Both the position numbers and the translations under genes were made by a program. Under the pieces are notes generated by a model that saw nothing but the letters and a program-made list of their open reading frames with translations, made no database searches and was not told the origin of the DNA. This document shows, piece by piece, positions 18,144 through 27,360 of a DNA stretch of 64,000 bases; positions within the stretch are counted from its first letter, which is position 1, and each line of letters starts with the position of its first letter. This DNA comes from Multivorans sp965232105. Its GTDB lineage: Bacteria; Acidobacteriota; Thermoanaerobaculia; Multivoradales; Multivoraceae. The DNA lies in contig OZ246956.1 in assembly GCA_965232105.1 (NCBI GenBank), forward strand, positions 1,240,001-1,304,000, given 5' to 3'.

Positions 18144-20909
18144 ATGAGAAAAGGTCCCGCAAACGTCCTGAAGAGGTTCGGCCTCGTCGCGTTGGCTGTG
18201 CTGGTTTGTACGGGTACGGCCTGGGCCCAGGCCGGACCGTCCGTCCAGGGTTCGATCACCGAGAAGGAATCCGGCGCTCTGCTTCCGGGCGCCGAGGTCG
18301 CGCTCCAGGACACGCAGTACAAGACTCGCTCGGGCAGCGACGGCCGCTACCGGCTCGACGGCGTGCCGGCCGGCGACTACACGCTGGTCGTGAACTACGT
18401 CGGCTTCGAGGATTTCGAGGCCAGCGTTTCGGTGACCGCATCGGAAACGGTGACTCTGCCGATCGAGCTCGACGCCCGGTACGAGTTCGCCGACGAGATC
18501 GTCGTGCAGGCCGTCCGGTTCGGGCAGAGCAAGGCGCTGAACGACCAGAAGCAGGCGATCAACATCAAGAACGTCCTCTCCGAGGAGCAGATCCAGAGCT
18601 TCCCCGACCTGAACACGGCCGAGGTGCTGCAGCGCGTGAGCGGCGTCGCCATCACGCGCGACAACGGCGAAGGCCGTTTCGTCTCCATGCGCGGCACGCC
18701 CTCGGCGATGACGAACATCACGATCAACGGCCAGCAAGTGGCGTATTCGAACAGTGCGAATCGCATGGTCGAGCTCGACGTCATCTCGGCCGCTCAGTTG
18801 ACCGGCATCGAGGTGACGAAGGTGCTGACCCCGGACCTGGACGCCGACTCGGTCGGCGGCGCGGTCAACCTGAAGACGCGGAGCGCGTTCGACCAGCCGG
18901 ACGGCGTGACGAACTTCACGCTGGGCGTGGGCGACAACTCGATCGCCGGAGGCACCCACTCGCGCTCGGCGTTCAACTACTCGACCGTGGCGGGCAGGAA
19001 CCAGAACCTCGGATTCTCGATCGGCGTCAACTTCGCCCGCACCGCGGCCGAGCGCCACAACAACGAGCACAAGTGGGGAAGCGAAGACACCGTCGACGGC
19101 GTCGAGATCCCCTGGGCCCTGACCAACACGGAGGCGCAGTTCTCGGCCAACGACCGTGACCGGTACGGCGCCAACGCGCGACTCGAGGTCCGCCTCAACG
19201 ACAACCACAAGCTCGATTTCAGCGTGGTGCAGAACTTCCGCGAAGACGACCAGGACCGCCAGATCACGCGGATCCGCTGGGACAAGGGCGACTACATCAG
19301 CGCCACGGAGGTGGAGGGCCTGCGGTTGGTGAAGTCCCTGCACGATCGTCTCGAGGAGCAGGAGATCACGGCCTACAGCGTCAGCGGTGAGCACCGGCTG
19401 GGTCTGTCCGTGCTCGACTTCTCGCTGTCGACGAGCGGCGCCTTCACGAAGAAACCGGAAGGGCAGCTCAAGCCGGAGTTCCAGGCCCGCGGGTTCGACT
19501 TGAACGTGACCGACATCGGCGGCAAGGCGCCGGGGTGGGATTCGACCCGGCAGGACATCCACGACAGCGGCGTCTTCGAGTTCGACGCCGTGGACGAGAA
19601 GTTCGAGAACACGACCAGCACGATCGACACCGCCAAGCTGGACTTGACCAGGCCGATGCAGTGGGGCAGCGATACCGGCGAGTTCAAGCTGGGCGTGAAG
19701 CTCCGCTCGCTGCAAAAGGAGCGCGCCGACCTGCGCTCGAAGTGGAAGTGGGAGGGCGACGGCCTGTTCCTCGACCAGTTCGAGGCCGGCGGCTCCAACA
19801 TCACCGAGGGCGGCTACAACCTCGGCCAGGAGTACAACCGTTCGGGCTTCCGTTCCTTCTTCTACGCGAACCAGGGCCCGGGCGGCTTCGAGGAGGAAGT
19901 GCGCAACGACGTGAACCTCGGGGAGCCGTACAACGCCGAGGAGGACATCACCAGCGTCTACGCGATGACCACCCAGGAGTACGGACGGCTGACGATGCTG
20001 GTCGGCGTCCGCGGCGAGTTCAACGACCTCGACTACTCGGCGGCGAATCTCGTGGTCAATGACGACGACGTGCTCAGGAACACGCAGGACAGCGTGTCGC
20101 GGTCCTACGACTTCGTTTATCCCAACCTGCAGTTCCGCTACGCCCTGTCGGAGGAGACCCTCCTGCGAGCCGCCTTCACGCGCGGCATGGCCCGGCCCAA
20201 TTTCTGGGATTCGATGCCGTTCTCCTACACGCACACGGACGACGAGGAGATCATCCGCGGCAACCCGCACCTCGAGCCGGCGCTCTCGAACAACCTCGAC
20301 TTCCTGGTCGAGCGGTTCTTCGACAACGTCGGCATCATCTCGGGCGGTGTGTTCTTCAAGAGCATCGACGACTTCAACTTCGTCACCGCGACGACTCAGC
20401 GAGGCGGGGAGTTCGACGGCTTCGACGTGGAGGAACCGGTCAACGGCGGCAACGCGGACCTGATGGGCGTCGAGGTCGCCTGGCAGCAGCATTGGGATTC
20501 GGGCTTCGGCATCTACGCGAACTTCACGTACACCGACGTGATGAGCATCGACCTCGGTGAGCAGACCGATCGCGACGACATCAACGTGCTGCCGGAACAG
20601 AGGGAGACGATGGGCAACCTCGCGCTCATCTACGAGAAGAACCGGATCCTGACCCGGCTCGCCCTGAACACGAGCGGAAGGTGGCTGAGCGAGGTCGGCG
20701 AGGAGGCCGGTTCGGACGAGTGGAACGACTCGGCGATGTACCTCGACTACTCGTTCACCTATCTCTTCGACAGCGGTCTCGAGCTGTTCCTGCAGGCGAA
20801 CAACATCACGGAAGAGGTGGTCTACCTCTACCGGGGCATCGCGAGCCGGGCTTCCCAGTACGACATCACCGGGCGGACCTTCAACGCCGGCATGCGCTGG
20901 TCCTTCTAG
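18144..20909 (+). CDS. TonB-dependent outer-membrane receptor with N-terminal carboxypeptidase-regulatory-like domain
   Basis: 921 aa. Signal peptide (FGLVALAVLVCTGTAWAQA), then a CarboxypepD_reg-like beta-sandwich (GSITEKESGALLPGAEVALQ ... GDYTLVVNYVGFED). The plug domain follows (SEEQIQSFPDLNTAEVLQRV, GVAITRDNGEGRFVSMRG), then a 22-strand barrel ending in the aromatic TFNAGMRWSF. The arrangement resembles the TonB receptors for carbohydrates in Caulobacter-type systems. It probably imports an oligosaccharide or other large substrate across the outer membrane, feeding the enzymes encoded downstream. Expression may be controlled by the leader fold directly upstream. Confidence 0.92.
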   Translation: MRKGPANVLKRFGLVALAVLVCTGTAWAQAGPSVQGSITEKESGALLPGAEVALQDTQYKTRSGSDGRYRLDGVPAGDYTLVVNYVGFEDFEASVSVTASETVTLPIELDARYEFADEIVVQAVRFGQSKALNDQKQAINIKNVLSEEQIQSFPDLNTAEVLQRVSGVAITRDNGEGRFVSMRGTPSAMTNITINGQQVAYSNSANRMVELDVISAAQLTGIEVTKVLTPDLDADSVGGAVNLKTRSAFDQPDGVTNFTLGVGDNSIAGGTHSRSAFNYSTVAGRNQNLGFSIGVNFARTAAERHNNEHKWGSEDTVDGVEIPWALTNTEAQFSANDRDRYGANARLEVRLNDNHKLDFSVVQNFREDDQDRQITRIRWDKGDYISATEVEGLRLVKSLHDRLEEQEITAYSVSGEHRLGLSVLDFSLSTSGAFTKKPEGQLKPEFQARGFDLNVTDIGGKAPGWDSTRQDIHDSGVFEFDAVDEKFENTTSTIDTAKLDLTRPMQWGSDTGEFKLGVKLRSLQKERADLRSKWKWEGDGLFLDQFEAGGSNITEGGYNLGQEYNRSGFRSFFYANQGPGGFEEEVRNDVNLGEPYNAEEDITSVYAMTTQEYGRLTMLVGVRGEFNDLDYSAANLVVNDDDVLRNTQDSVSRSYDFVYPNLQFRYALSEETLLRAAFTRGMARPNFWDSMPFSYTHTDDEEIIRGNPHLEPALSNNLDFLVERFFDNVGIISGGVFFKSIDDFNFVTATTQRGGEFDGFDVEEPVNGGNADLMGVEVAWQQHWDSGFGIYANFTYTDVMSIDLGEQTDRDDINVLPEQRETMGNLALIYEKNRILTRLALNTSGRWLSEVGEEAGSDEWNDSAMYLDYSFTYLFDSGLELFLQANNITEEVVYLYRGIASRASQYDITGRTFNAGMRWSF

Positions 20910-20926
20910 GAGGTTGAGCGGTAGGA

Positions 20927-20983
20927 ACTGGGTGCGCCGGCCTTCTGGCCGGCTTCCGAGAGAAAACGCGCCGCGAAGCGGCG
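20927..20983. repeat. Interspersed palindromic repeat, short form
   Basis: ACTGGGTGCGCCGGCCTTCTGGCCGGC followed by GCGCCGCGAAGCGGCG, located between the receptor and symporter genes. The first 27 bases equal the arm of the element at 16853. Confidence 0.75.
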
Positions 20984-21006
20984 ACCGTACCGTGGCGCCG
21001 TAGCCC

Positions 21007-22566
21007 ATGGACACCCCATCCCTCCACTTCCTCGACTACCTGATCATCGGGGCAAGCCTCGTCCTGTCGTTAGGCGTGGGCCTCCGCTTCGCGAAGGCCC
21101 AGTCGACGACATCGAAGTACTTCGCCGCCGGGCGCAACGTGCCGGTCTGGGCGATCGGCCTGTCGATCTTCGCGACGCTGATCAGCAGCCTCACCTACCT
21201 TGCCTACCCGGGCGACGGCTTCGCCGGCAACTGGGTGCGCCTCGTGCAGGGGCTGATGGTGCCGCTCGTCGTGCTGGCCGGCATCGGCTTCATCGTGCCG
21301 ATGTACCGCAAGGTCATCGGGCTCAGCGCCTACGAGTACTTCGAGCGGCGGTTCGGCTACCTCGCCCGGCTCTACGCTTCGCTGGCCTTCGTGCTGGCGC
21401 AGTTCGCCGGCATGGGTTCGGTTTTCTTCCTGCTCGCGCTGGCGGTCTCCAGCATGACGGGCATCGGCGTCGTCACGGTGATCGTGGTCCTCGGCCTGGT
21501 CGTCACCGTCCTGACGCTCCTCGGCGGGATGGAGGCGGTCATCTGGCTCGACGTGATCCAGGGGGTTCTGCTCATCCTGGGCGGCCTCGTCACCCTGCTC
21601 GTCATCGCCGTCAAGCTCGACGGCGGCCTGGGCCAGGTGTTCACCATCGCGGCGGCCGAGAACAAGGTGAGTCTCGGCTCCTTCGACTGGAACCTGGTCG
21701 AGCTGACCTTCTGGGTCATGGCGATCAACGGCATCTTCTACGCCGTCCAGAAGTACGGTACGGACCAGACGATGGTGCAGCGCTACCTGACCGCCAGATC
21801 GGACAAGGAGGCGATCCGGGCCTCGATCGGCGGCGTGCTGATGGTCGTGCCGGTGTGGGTGATGTTCATGTTCATCGGCACGGCGCTCTACGCCTTCTAC
21901 CAGGGGTCCGCGACGCTGCCCGACGGCCTTCGCGCCGACGCGGTGTTCCCGCACTTCATCCTGAACGAGATGCCGGTGGGCGTGATCGGGCTGATCATCG
22001 CGGCGCTGCTCGCCGCGGCGATCTCGTCGCTCGACTCGGACCTGAACTGCCTCGCGGCGGTCGCCGTCGACGACTACTACAAGAAGCTCCGGCCCCGGAG
22101 CACGGAGGCCCAGCGGGTCCGCGTCGGCAAGATCGTCGTCGTGGCGTCGGGAGTCGGCTCGATCGTCGTCGCGCTGATCTACGCCGCCGTCGGCGACGCG
22201 GGGGTGCTGGCGACCGTGTTCGCCCTCTACGCGATCTTCTCGGGCGGCATCGCCGGGATGTTCCTGCTCGGCATCTTCGTGCCGCGCGTGAACAAGCAGG
22301 GCCTCTACGTCGGCATCGTCGTCTGCGTGCTGTTCACCGCGGCGTGCCTGCTCACGTCGACCGAGTTCAGCCTCGGCGGCGAGCCGCGCATCTGGCTCGA
22401 CCTGGGTCCGCTGAACTACACGCAGCACAACTACATGCTCGGCGTCTACAGCCACATCGTGCTGTTCGTCGTCGCCTGGGCAGCCAGCTACCTGTTCCCG
22501 GCCCGCGACGTGGACCGCAACCTGACCTATGCTGGCTGGAAAGACCGAATGCGAAGCGAGGCTTGA
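21007..22566 (+). CDS. Sodium:solute symporter (SSS family)
   Basis: 519 aa and about 13-14 hydrophobic segments. The N-terminus (FLDYLIIGASLVLSLGVGLR) and motif KYFAAGRNVPVWAIGLSIFA are typical of SSS transporters, and GGMEAVIWLDVIQGVLLI matches the conserved SSS core. It should import a small organic substrate (sugar, sugar acid or similar) across the inner membrane with sodium. Its place after the TonB receptor and before the sulfatase and sugar-acid enzymes suggests it imports the degraded product. The substrate cannot be read from sequence. Confidence 0.9.
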   Translation: MDTPSLHFLDYLIIGASLVLSLGVGLRFAKAQSTTSKYFAAGRNVPVWAIGLSIFATLISSLTYLAYPGDGFAGNWVRLVQGLMVPLVVLAGIGFIVPMYRKVIGLSAYEYFERRFGYLARLYASLAFVLAQFAGMGSVFFLLALAVSSMTGIGVVTVIVVLGLVVTVLTLLGGMEAVIWLDVIQGVLLILGGLVTLLVIAVKLDGGLGQVFTIAAAENKVSLGSFDWNLVELTFWVMAINGIFYAVQKYGTDQTMVQRYLTARSDKEAIRASIGGVLMVVPVWVMFMFIGTALYAFYQGSATLPDGLRADAVFPHFILNEMPVGVIGLIIAALLAAAISSLDSDLNCLAAVAVDDYYKKLRPRSTEAQRVRVGKIVVVASGVGSIVVALIYAAVGDAGVLATVFALYAIFSGGIAGMFLLGIFVPRVNKQGLYVGIVVCVLFTAACLLTSTEFSLGGEPRIWLDLGPLNYTQHNYMLGVYSHIVLFVVAWAASYLFPARDVDRNLTYAGWKDRMRSEA

Positions 22567-22579
22567 GGAGGGTGGCACG

Positions 22580-24025
22580 GTGAAGAAGCAATCACACACT
22601 GGGTGCGCCGCTCTGGTTGTACTCCTCCTCACCGCCTGCGCCCCCGCCCCCGACGCCGCGCCGCCCGCCGACACGATCACCGACGCAACCCCCTGGAACG
22701 TCGTCCTCTTCCTCGCCGACGACCTCGCCTGGAACCAGGTCGGCTACCACGGCACGACCTTCTACGAGACCCCGAACATCGACGCCGTCGCCGCCGCCGG
22801 GATGACCTTTTCCAACGCCTACTCGGCGAACCCCGTCTGCTCGCCAACCCGGGCCAGCCTGATGACCGGCAAGAACCCGGCCCGCCTCCAGATCACCGAC
22901 TACATCCCCGGCAGCCCGTACCCCTACGCTCGCCTTCTCCGGCCCGCGGAAGTGCCCGGCCTGCCGCTCGAGGAAGTCACGATCGCCGAGCTGTTCAAGT
23001 CCCAGGGCTACGCCACCGGCCACTTCGGCAAGTGGCACCTCAACGTGGACAAGGAGTACGTGCCCGGCCGGCCGATGGACCCGGCCTCCCAGGGCTTCGA
23101 CGACATCCTGACGACCGTCAAGCCGGAGTACGAAGACGACCCGCTGGCCGACGCCCACCACGCCCGTGAGATCACCGATCGTTCGCTCGCGTTCCTCGAC
23201 GCGAACCGGGAGCAGCCGTTCTTCCTCTACGTCACCCACCACGTCGTCCACCGGCCGCTGCTGGAAGACCCGAAGCTGATCGCGAAGTACGAGGCGAAGC
23301 GGGGCGCCGACGATCCGGTGAACAACCCGGTCATGGGCGCGATGATCGAGACGATGGACACCGGTTTCGGGCAGATCCTCGACCGCATCGAGGAGCACGG
23401 CCTGACCGAGCGGACGATCGTCATCTTCTACTCCGACAACGGCGGCTTCGAGCAACTCCAAGCGCAGGACCCCTTCCGCGGCGGCAAGGCGATGATCTGG
23501 GAAGGCGGCATCCGCGTGCCGATGGCCGTCAAGTGGCCCGGCGTCGTCGAGGCCGGCAGCACGAACGACGACCTGATCACCTCGGACGACTTCTTTCCGA
23601 CGATCGCCGGCATCCTCGGCGTCGACGAGCTGCCCGCCGACATCGACGGTCTGAGCCTCCTGCCGGTGCTCGACGGCTCGGGCTCGCTCGACCGCGACAC
23701 CCTCTACTTCCACTACCCGCACTACCACCACCTCGGCTACATGCCGGCCGGCGCCATCCGCCAGGGCGACCACAAGCTGATCGAGTGGTTCGAGGGCTCC
23801 ATCGCCGGCATCGGCCCCGCGGTCAGCCTCTTCAACCTCAACGCCGACCCGGGCGAAACAACCGACCTGGCGGCGGAGAACCCCGAACTTGCCGACAGCC
23901 TTCTCCAGCAACTCGTCGCCTGGCGCCAGGAGGTCGGCGCCGGCGAGATGACGATCAACCCCGGCTACGAGAAGGCCCGCCACGACTGGCGCTTCCTCGA
24001 CGAACACGGAGGCGACGCACGGTGA
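22580..24025 (+). CDS. Cysteine-type sulfatase lipoprotein
   Basis: 481 aa. GTG 22580 is preceded by GAGGAGGG at about 8 nt and lies 13 nt after the symporter stop. A short lipoprotein signal ends with lipobox LTAC. The alkaline-phosphatase-fold sulfatase domain begins NVVLFLADDLAWNQVGYHG and carries the activatable site CSPTRASLMTGKNP (C-x-P-x-R), so maturation to formylglycine is expected. Further motifs: GYATGHFGKWHL and YSDNGG. It removes sulfate esters from a carbohydrate or aryl substrate in the periplasm or at the outer membrane. The repeat motif CACACTGGGTGCGCC encodes part of the signal peptide (HTGCA). Confidence 0.92.
   Translation: MKKQSHTGCAALVVLLLTACAPAPDAAPPADTITDATPWNVVLFLADDLAWNQVGYHGTTFYETPNIDAVAAAGMTFSNAYSANPVCSPTRASLMTGKNPARLQITDYIPGSPYPYARLLRPAEVPGLPLEEVTIAELFKSQGYATGHFGKWHLNVDKEYVPGRPMDPASQGFDDILTTVKPEYEDDPLADAHHAREITDRSLAFLDANREQPFFLYVTHHVVHRPLLEDPKLIAKYEAKRGADDPVNNPVMGAMIETMDTGFGQILDRIEEHGLTERTIVIFYSDNGGFEQLQAQDPFRGGKAMIWEGGIRVPMAVKWPGVVEAGSTNDDLITSDDFFPTIAGILGVDELPADIDGLSLLPVLDGSGSLDRDTLYFHYPHYHHLGYMPAGAIRQGDHKLIEWFEGSIAGIGPAVSLFNLNADPGETTDLAAENPELADSLLQQLVAWRQEVGAGEMTINPGYEKARHDWRFLDEHGGDAR
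22594..22610. repeat. Repeat-end motif inside the sulfatase signal peptide
   Basis: CACACTGGGTGCGCCGC, the terminal motif of the interspersed repeat, lies in the first 11 codons of the sulfatase gene. Confidence 0.55.
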
Positions 24026-25347
24026 CCACCCTCAACCGCCGCGACGCCCTCCTAGCCGCCCTCGGCCTTGCCACCACCGCCACCGCCCGCGCCCTGCCTG
24101 CCCAGCAGCCTCCCCAACAACCCGGCCCCCTCGAGAAGACCTTCGAAGACGCAAAGCCCCTCAACCTCCGCATAACCGACCTCAAGACCTTCCTCGTCGA
24201 CGCCGGCAACGACGAGAACTTCGTCTTCGTCAAGCTCTACACGAACGTTGGGATCACCGGCCTCGGCGAGGGCACCCTCTCCAACAAGGGCGAAGTCGTC
24301 GCAGCCGCGATCGAGAACCACAAGCGCTACCTGGTCGGCAAGGACCCGACGGAGATCGAGCGGCACTGGCGCGGGATGTTCATCGGTCCCCGCTACCGCG
24401 GCGGCCCGGTGCTCATGTCGGCCCTCTCCGCGGTCGAGATCGCGATGTGGGACATCCTCGGCCAGGCCCTCGGCCAGCCGATCTGGCAACTCCTCGGCGG
24501 CAAGGCCCGCGACAAGGTGCGGCTCTACTGCCACGAGGGCTACCTCGAACGGATCAGCCACCGCGAGAAGCGCCGCGCCACCGACGACGAGGAAGCGCTC
24601 GACCTGTGGCGGCAGAAGAAGGAAGCCGGCTGGACCTGCGTCAAGGGCGGCTTCTACCCGGGCGGCCGGCCGATCAACCATCGCGTGTCGATCCGCCGCG
24701 GCGTGGAGCATCTCGCCAAGGTGCGCGACATCGTCGGGCCGGACTTCGACATCATCGTCGAGGCGCACGGCAAGCCGACGCCGCTCTCGGCCGTCGAGTT
24801 CTGCAACCGGGTGGAGGAGTTCCGGCCGTTCTGGGTGGAGGAGGTCACCCAACTCGAGAACGAGGTGATCGAGGAGGTTCGCCAGATCCGCGCCCAGACC
24901 CGGGTGCCGCTCGCGACCGGCGAGCGCCTCACCTCGCGCTACCACTTCGCGCCGCTGTGCTCCGAGCGGCTCGTCGACGTGATCATGCCGGACGTCGTCC
25001 ACGTCGGCGGCATCTCCGAGCTGCGCAAGATCGCGATCATGGCCGAGGGCTTCCGCGTCGACGTCTCGCCGCACAACCCGCAGAGCGAGGTCAGCACGCT
25101 GGCTTCCATGCACGTCTGCGCCTGCACGCCGAACTGCACCATCCTCGAGATCGGCAGCGGCCAGGACCCGTTCTGGCAGGACCTCTTCTACGGCGGCCAC
25201 TTCACCTACGAACGCGGCTTCGCGAAGCTCCCCAGCCGCCCCGGCCTCGGCATCGACCTCGACGAGGAAGTCGCCGCGAAGTTCCCCTACGAGCCGAAGT
25301 CCTGGAGCACCCTGACCACCGAAGATGGCGCGTTTGTGGATCGGTGA
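24022..25347 (+). CDS. Mandelate racemase/muconate-lactonizing enzyme family dehydratase (galactonate dehydratase-like), exported
   Basis: 441 aa. GTG 24022 overlaps the sulfatase stop (GTGA). The N-terminus LNRRDALLAALGLATTATAR looks like a Tat-type signal with a twin Arg. The enolase-superfamily capping domain is followed by the barrel with YRGGPVLMSALSAVEIAMWD, DFDIIVEAHGKPTPLS (metal ligand region), WVEEVTQLENEVI, ATGERLTSRYHF and VSPHNPQSEVSTLA. This layout is closest to D-galactonate or related sugar-acid dehydratases, which make 2-keto-3-deoxy acids. The exported location is unusual. An aldolase-like domain two genes downstream could cleave the product. Confidence 0.88.
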   Translation: MTTLNRRDALLAALGLATTATARALPAQQPPQQPGPLEKTFEDAKPLNLRITDLKTFLVDAGNDENFVFVKLYTNVGITGLGEGTLSNKGEVVAAAIENHKRYLVGKDPTEIERHWRGMFIGPRYRGGPVLMSALSAVEIAMWDILGQALGQPIWQLLGGKARDKVRLYCHEGYLERISHREKRRATDDEEALDLWRQKKEAGWTCVKGGFYPGGRPINHRVSIRRGVEHLAKVRDIVGPDFDIIVEAHGKPTPLSAVEFCNRVEEFRPFWVEEVTQLENEVIEEVRQIRAQTRVPLATGERLTSRYHFAPLCSERLVDVIMPDVVHVGGISELRKIAIMAEGFRVDVSPHNPQSEVSTLASMHVCACTPNCTILEIGSGQDPFWQDLFYGGHFTYERGFAKLPSRPGLGIDLDEEVAAKFPYEPKSWSTLTTEDGAFVDR

Positions 25348-27360
25348 TTGGTGGGTGCGTCGCCGTTTAGGGGTGGAAGAAAGGTCGCCGGCCTGCCATC
25401 CGTGCACCCGATGACGGGCGCACGGACTGGTTCGCGGGTGGCGCGGATCGCGCCACCCGGGTTCCGGCCGGCTGCCGCCGAAGGCGGCCAGAAAACCGGC
25501 CGGCCGGAGGCCGGCACCTTCCTCCGCCCCGTTAGCGCCGCACTGCTCCCGCTCCTCACCGCCGCCACCCTCGCCTGCACCCCCACCGACGACCGCGCCA
25601 CCGCACTCGCCGACCGCGAAATCGGCAACCCCGGCGGCGAGAACTACGGCGAGTTCGGCCCACCGGACGCCTACGAAGGCGACTCCCCACACCCGTTCTA
25701 CGGCGCCGAGAACGAGTGGAGCCGCCGCATGTTCGACGAGCGCTCGGCGGACCTCTACTACAAGCGCCGCGGGCAACGGCAGCTTCTCGAGATCCTCGAC
25801 GGAAACCCAACCCGGGCGATCGAACTCGCCGACGCCCGGCTCGCCACGGATCCGGCGGACGCCGAATCTCTGTTCATCAAGACGGTGGCGCTGACGCAGC
25901 TCGGCCGGATCGCCGACGCCGAACAGGGAATGCACGCGGCGATCGTCGCCGGCATACCGGTCGGCCGCTTCCTCGCCGGACCGCGCGATCTCCTCGCGCA
26001 GCTCGCCGCGACCGAAGGCTTGGCCCTCCACGCCGCGAGCCCGAACAACGCGATCCTCCACGGCCCGATGCTCGGCGCCGTCACGGACACCGGCGCCAGC
26101 GTCTGGGTCCGCACCGCCGAGGCGACCCGCTTCGAAGTCGTCGCGACGGCCGACGGCGAGCGCCACACCGCGGCCGGCGTCACCAGCGCGGACCGCGACT
26201 ACACGGGCACGGCAGTCCTCAACGGCCTCTCGCCTGACACGACATACAGCTACCAGGTCGTCGTCGCTGAGAACCAGCCGCCGCAGCCGCCGCAGTCCCA
26301 GTCGCCCGGCGACGATCCGCGCACGCCATCCCCGCGGCCGGTAGCCGGCAACACCTCCCGGCGGCAGTCGCAGTCGCCCAGCTACCTTCTGCGCACGTCC
26401 CCTCGCCCCGGCAGCCCCGGCACCTTCACCATCGCCTTCGGCGGCTGTGCCGGCTACACGCCCGCCAACGAGCGGATGTGGGACACGATCGCCGCCCACG
26501 CTCCGCAGGCTCTGCTGCTGCTCGGCGACAACGTCTACGTCGACCTGCCGGAGCAGCCCGGTCCGTTCCACGACTACACCTACTACCAGCGCCAGTCGCG
26601 CCCCGAGTTCCGGCGCCTCGTGAGCTCGACCCCCGTCTACGCCATCTGGGACGACCATGACGCGGCCGTCGACGACATCTGGCTCGGTCCCTACGTCGAC
26701 CGTCCGGCCTGGAAGCAGCCGATGGTCGAGCACTTCCGTCGCAACTGGAACAACCCCGCCTACGGCTCGGAGTCTCACTCGGGCGTCTGGTTTCGGTTCT
26801 CCCTCGGCGACGTCGAGCTCTTCATGCTCGATGGCCGCACCTATCGGACCAACCCCTTCGTCGAAGAGCGCACCATGCTGGGTCCGGTGCAGAAGGCCTG
26901 GCTGCTCGACGGGCTGCGCACCTCCGACGCCACCTTCAAGATGATCGCCAGCCCGGTCGCCTGGGCCGACGGCGCCAAGCCCGGCAGCCGCGATACCTGG
27001 TCCGGCTTCCCCGAAGAGCGCGAGGAGATCTTCCGCTTCATCGAGTCGAACGGCGTCACCGGCGTGGTTTTGCTGTCGTCCGACCGTCACCGCTCCGAAG
27101 CCTGGGCGATCGAGCGTGAGAGCGGCTACGCCTTTCACGACCTCCTGAGCGGGCAGTTGACCAATATCCACACGCATCCGATCGAGCCCGGAGCGCTGTT
27201 CAGCTACAACGACAAGGACTCGTTCGGTCTGTTGACGTTCGAGACCGCTCGCGAGGATCCACAGGTGACGTACCGGATCTACTCGATCGACGATGAGTTG
27301 ATCGAGACGCTGATGATTCCGCACGCAGACCTCGCTGTGACCAACGGGGAGGCCCAATGA
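25348..27360 (+). CDS. PhoD-like alkaline phosphatase/metallophosphoesterase lipoprotein with repeat-derived N-terminus
   Basis: Up to 670 aa from TTG 25348, which directly follows the previous stop; GTG 25351 and an ATG inside the repeat at about 25410 are alternatives. The first 55 codons are read through an interspersed repeat, after which a lipoprotein signal appears (RPVSAALLPLLTAATLAC). Next come TPR-like helices (NPTRAIELADARLATDPADA), a fibronectin-like PhoD N-domain, and the PhoD metallophosphatase domain with FGGCAGY, LLGDNVYVD, YAIWDDHDAA and LLSSDRHRSEAW. It should hydrolyse phosphate esters or diesters outside the cytoplasm. The stop overlaps the next ATG by 4 nt (ATGA). Confidence 0.82.
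   Translation: MVGASPFRGGRKVAGLPSVHPMTGARTGSRVARIAPPGFRPAAAEGGQKTGRPEAGTFLRPVSAALLPLLTAATLACTPTDDRATALADREIGNPGGENYGEFGPPDAYEGDSPHPFYGAENEWSRRMFDERSADLYYKRRGQRQLLEILDGNPTRAIELADARLATDPADAESLFIKTVALTQLGRIADAEQGMHAAIVAGIPVGRFLAGPRDLLAQLAATEGLALHAASPNNAILHGPMLGAVTDTGASVWVRTAEATRFEVVATADGERHTAAGVTSADRDYTGTAVLNGLSPDTTYSYQVVVAENQPPQPPQSQSPGDDPRTPSPRPVAGNTSRRQSQSPSYLLRTSPRPGSPGTFTIAFGGCAGYTPANERMWDTIAAHAPQALLLLGDNVYVDLPEQPGPFHDYTYYQRQSRPEFRRLVSSTPVYAIWDDHDAAVDDIWLGPYVDRPAWKQPMVEHFRRNWNNPAYGSESHSGVWFRFSLGDVELFMLDGRTYRTNPFVEERTMLGPVQKAWLLDGLRTSDATFKMIASPVAWADGAKPGSRDTWSGFPEEREEIFRFIESNGVTGVVLLSSDRHRSEAWAIERESGYAFHDLLSGQLTNIHTHPIEPGALFSYNDKDSFGLLTFETAREDPQVTYRIYSIDDELIETLMIPHADLAVTNGEAQ
25385..25515. 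repeat. Interspersed palindromic repeat, long form, at the start of the PhoD-like gene
   Basis: Contains CATCCGTGCACCCGATGACG, the GGTGGCGCGGATCGCGCCACC hairpin and GCCGCCGAAGGCGGC, followed by CCGGCCGGCCGGAGGCCGG. It is open in the reading frame of the PhoD-like gene. Confidence 0.75.
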
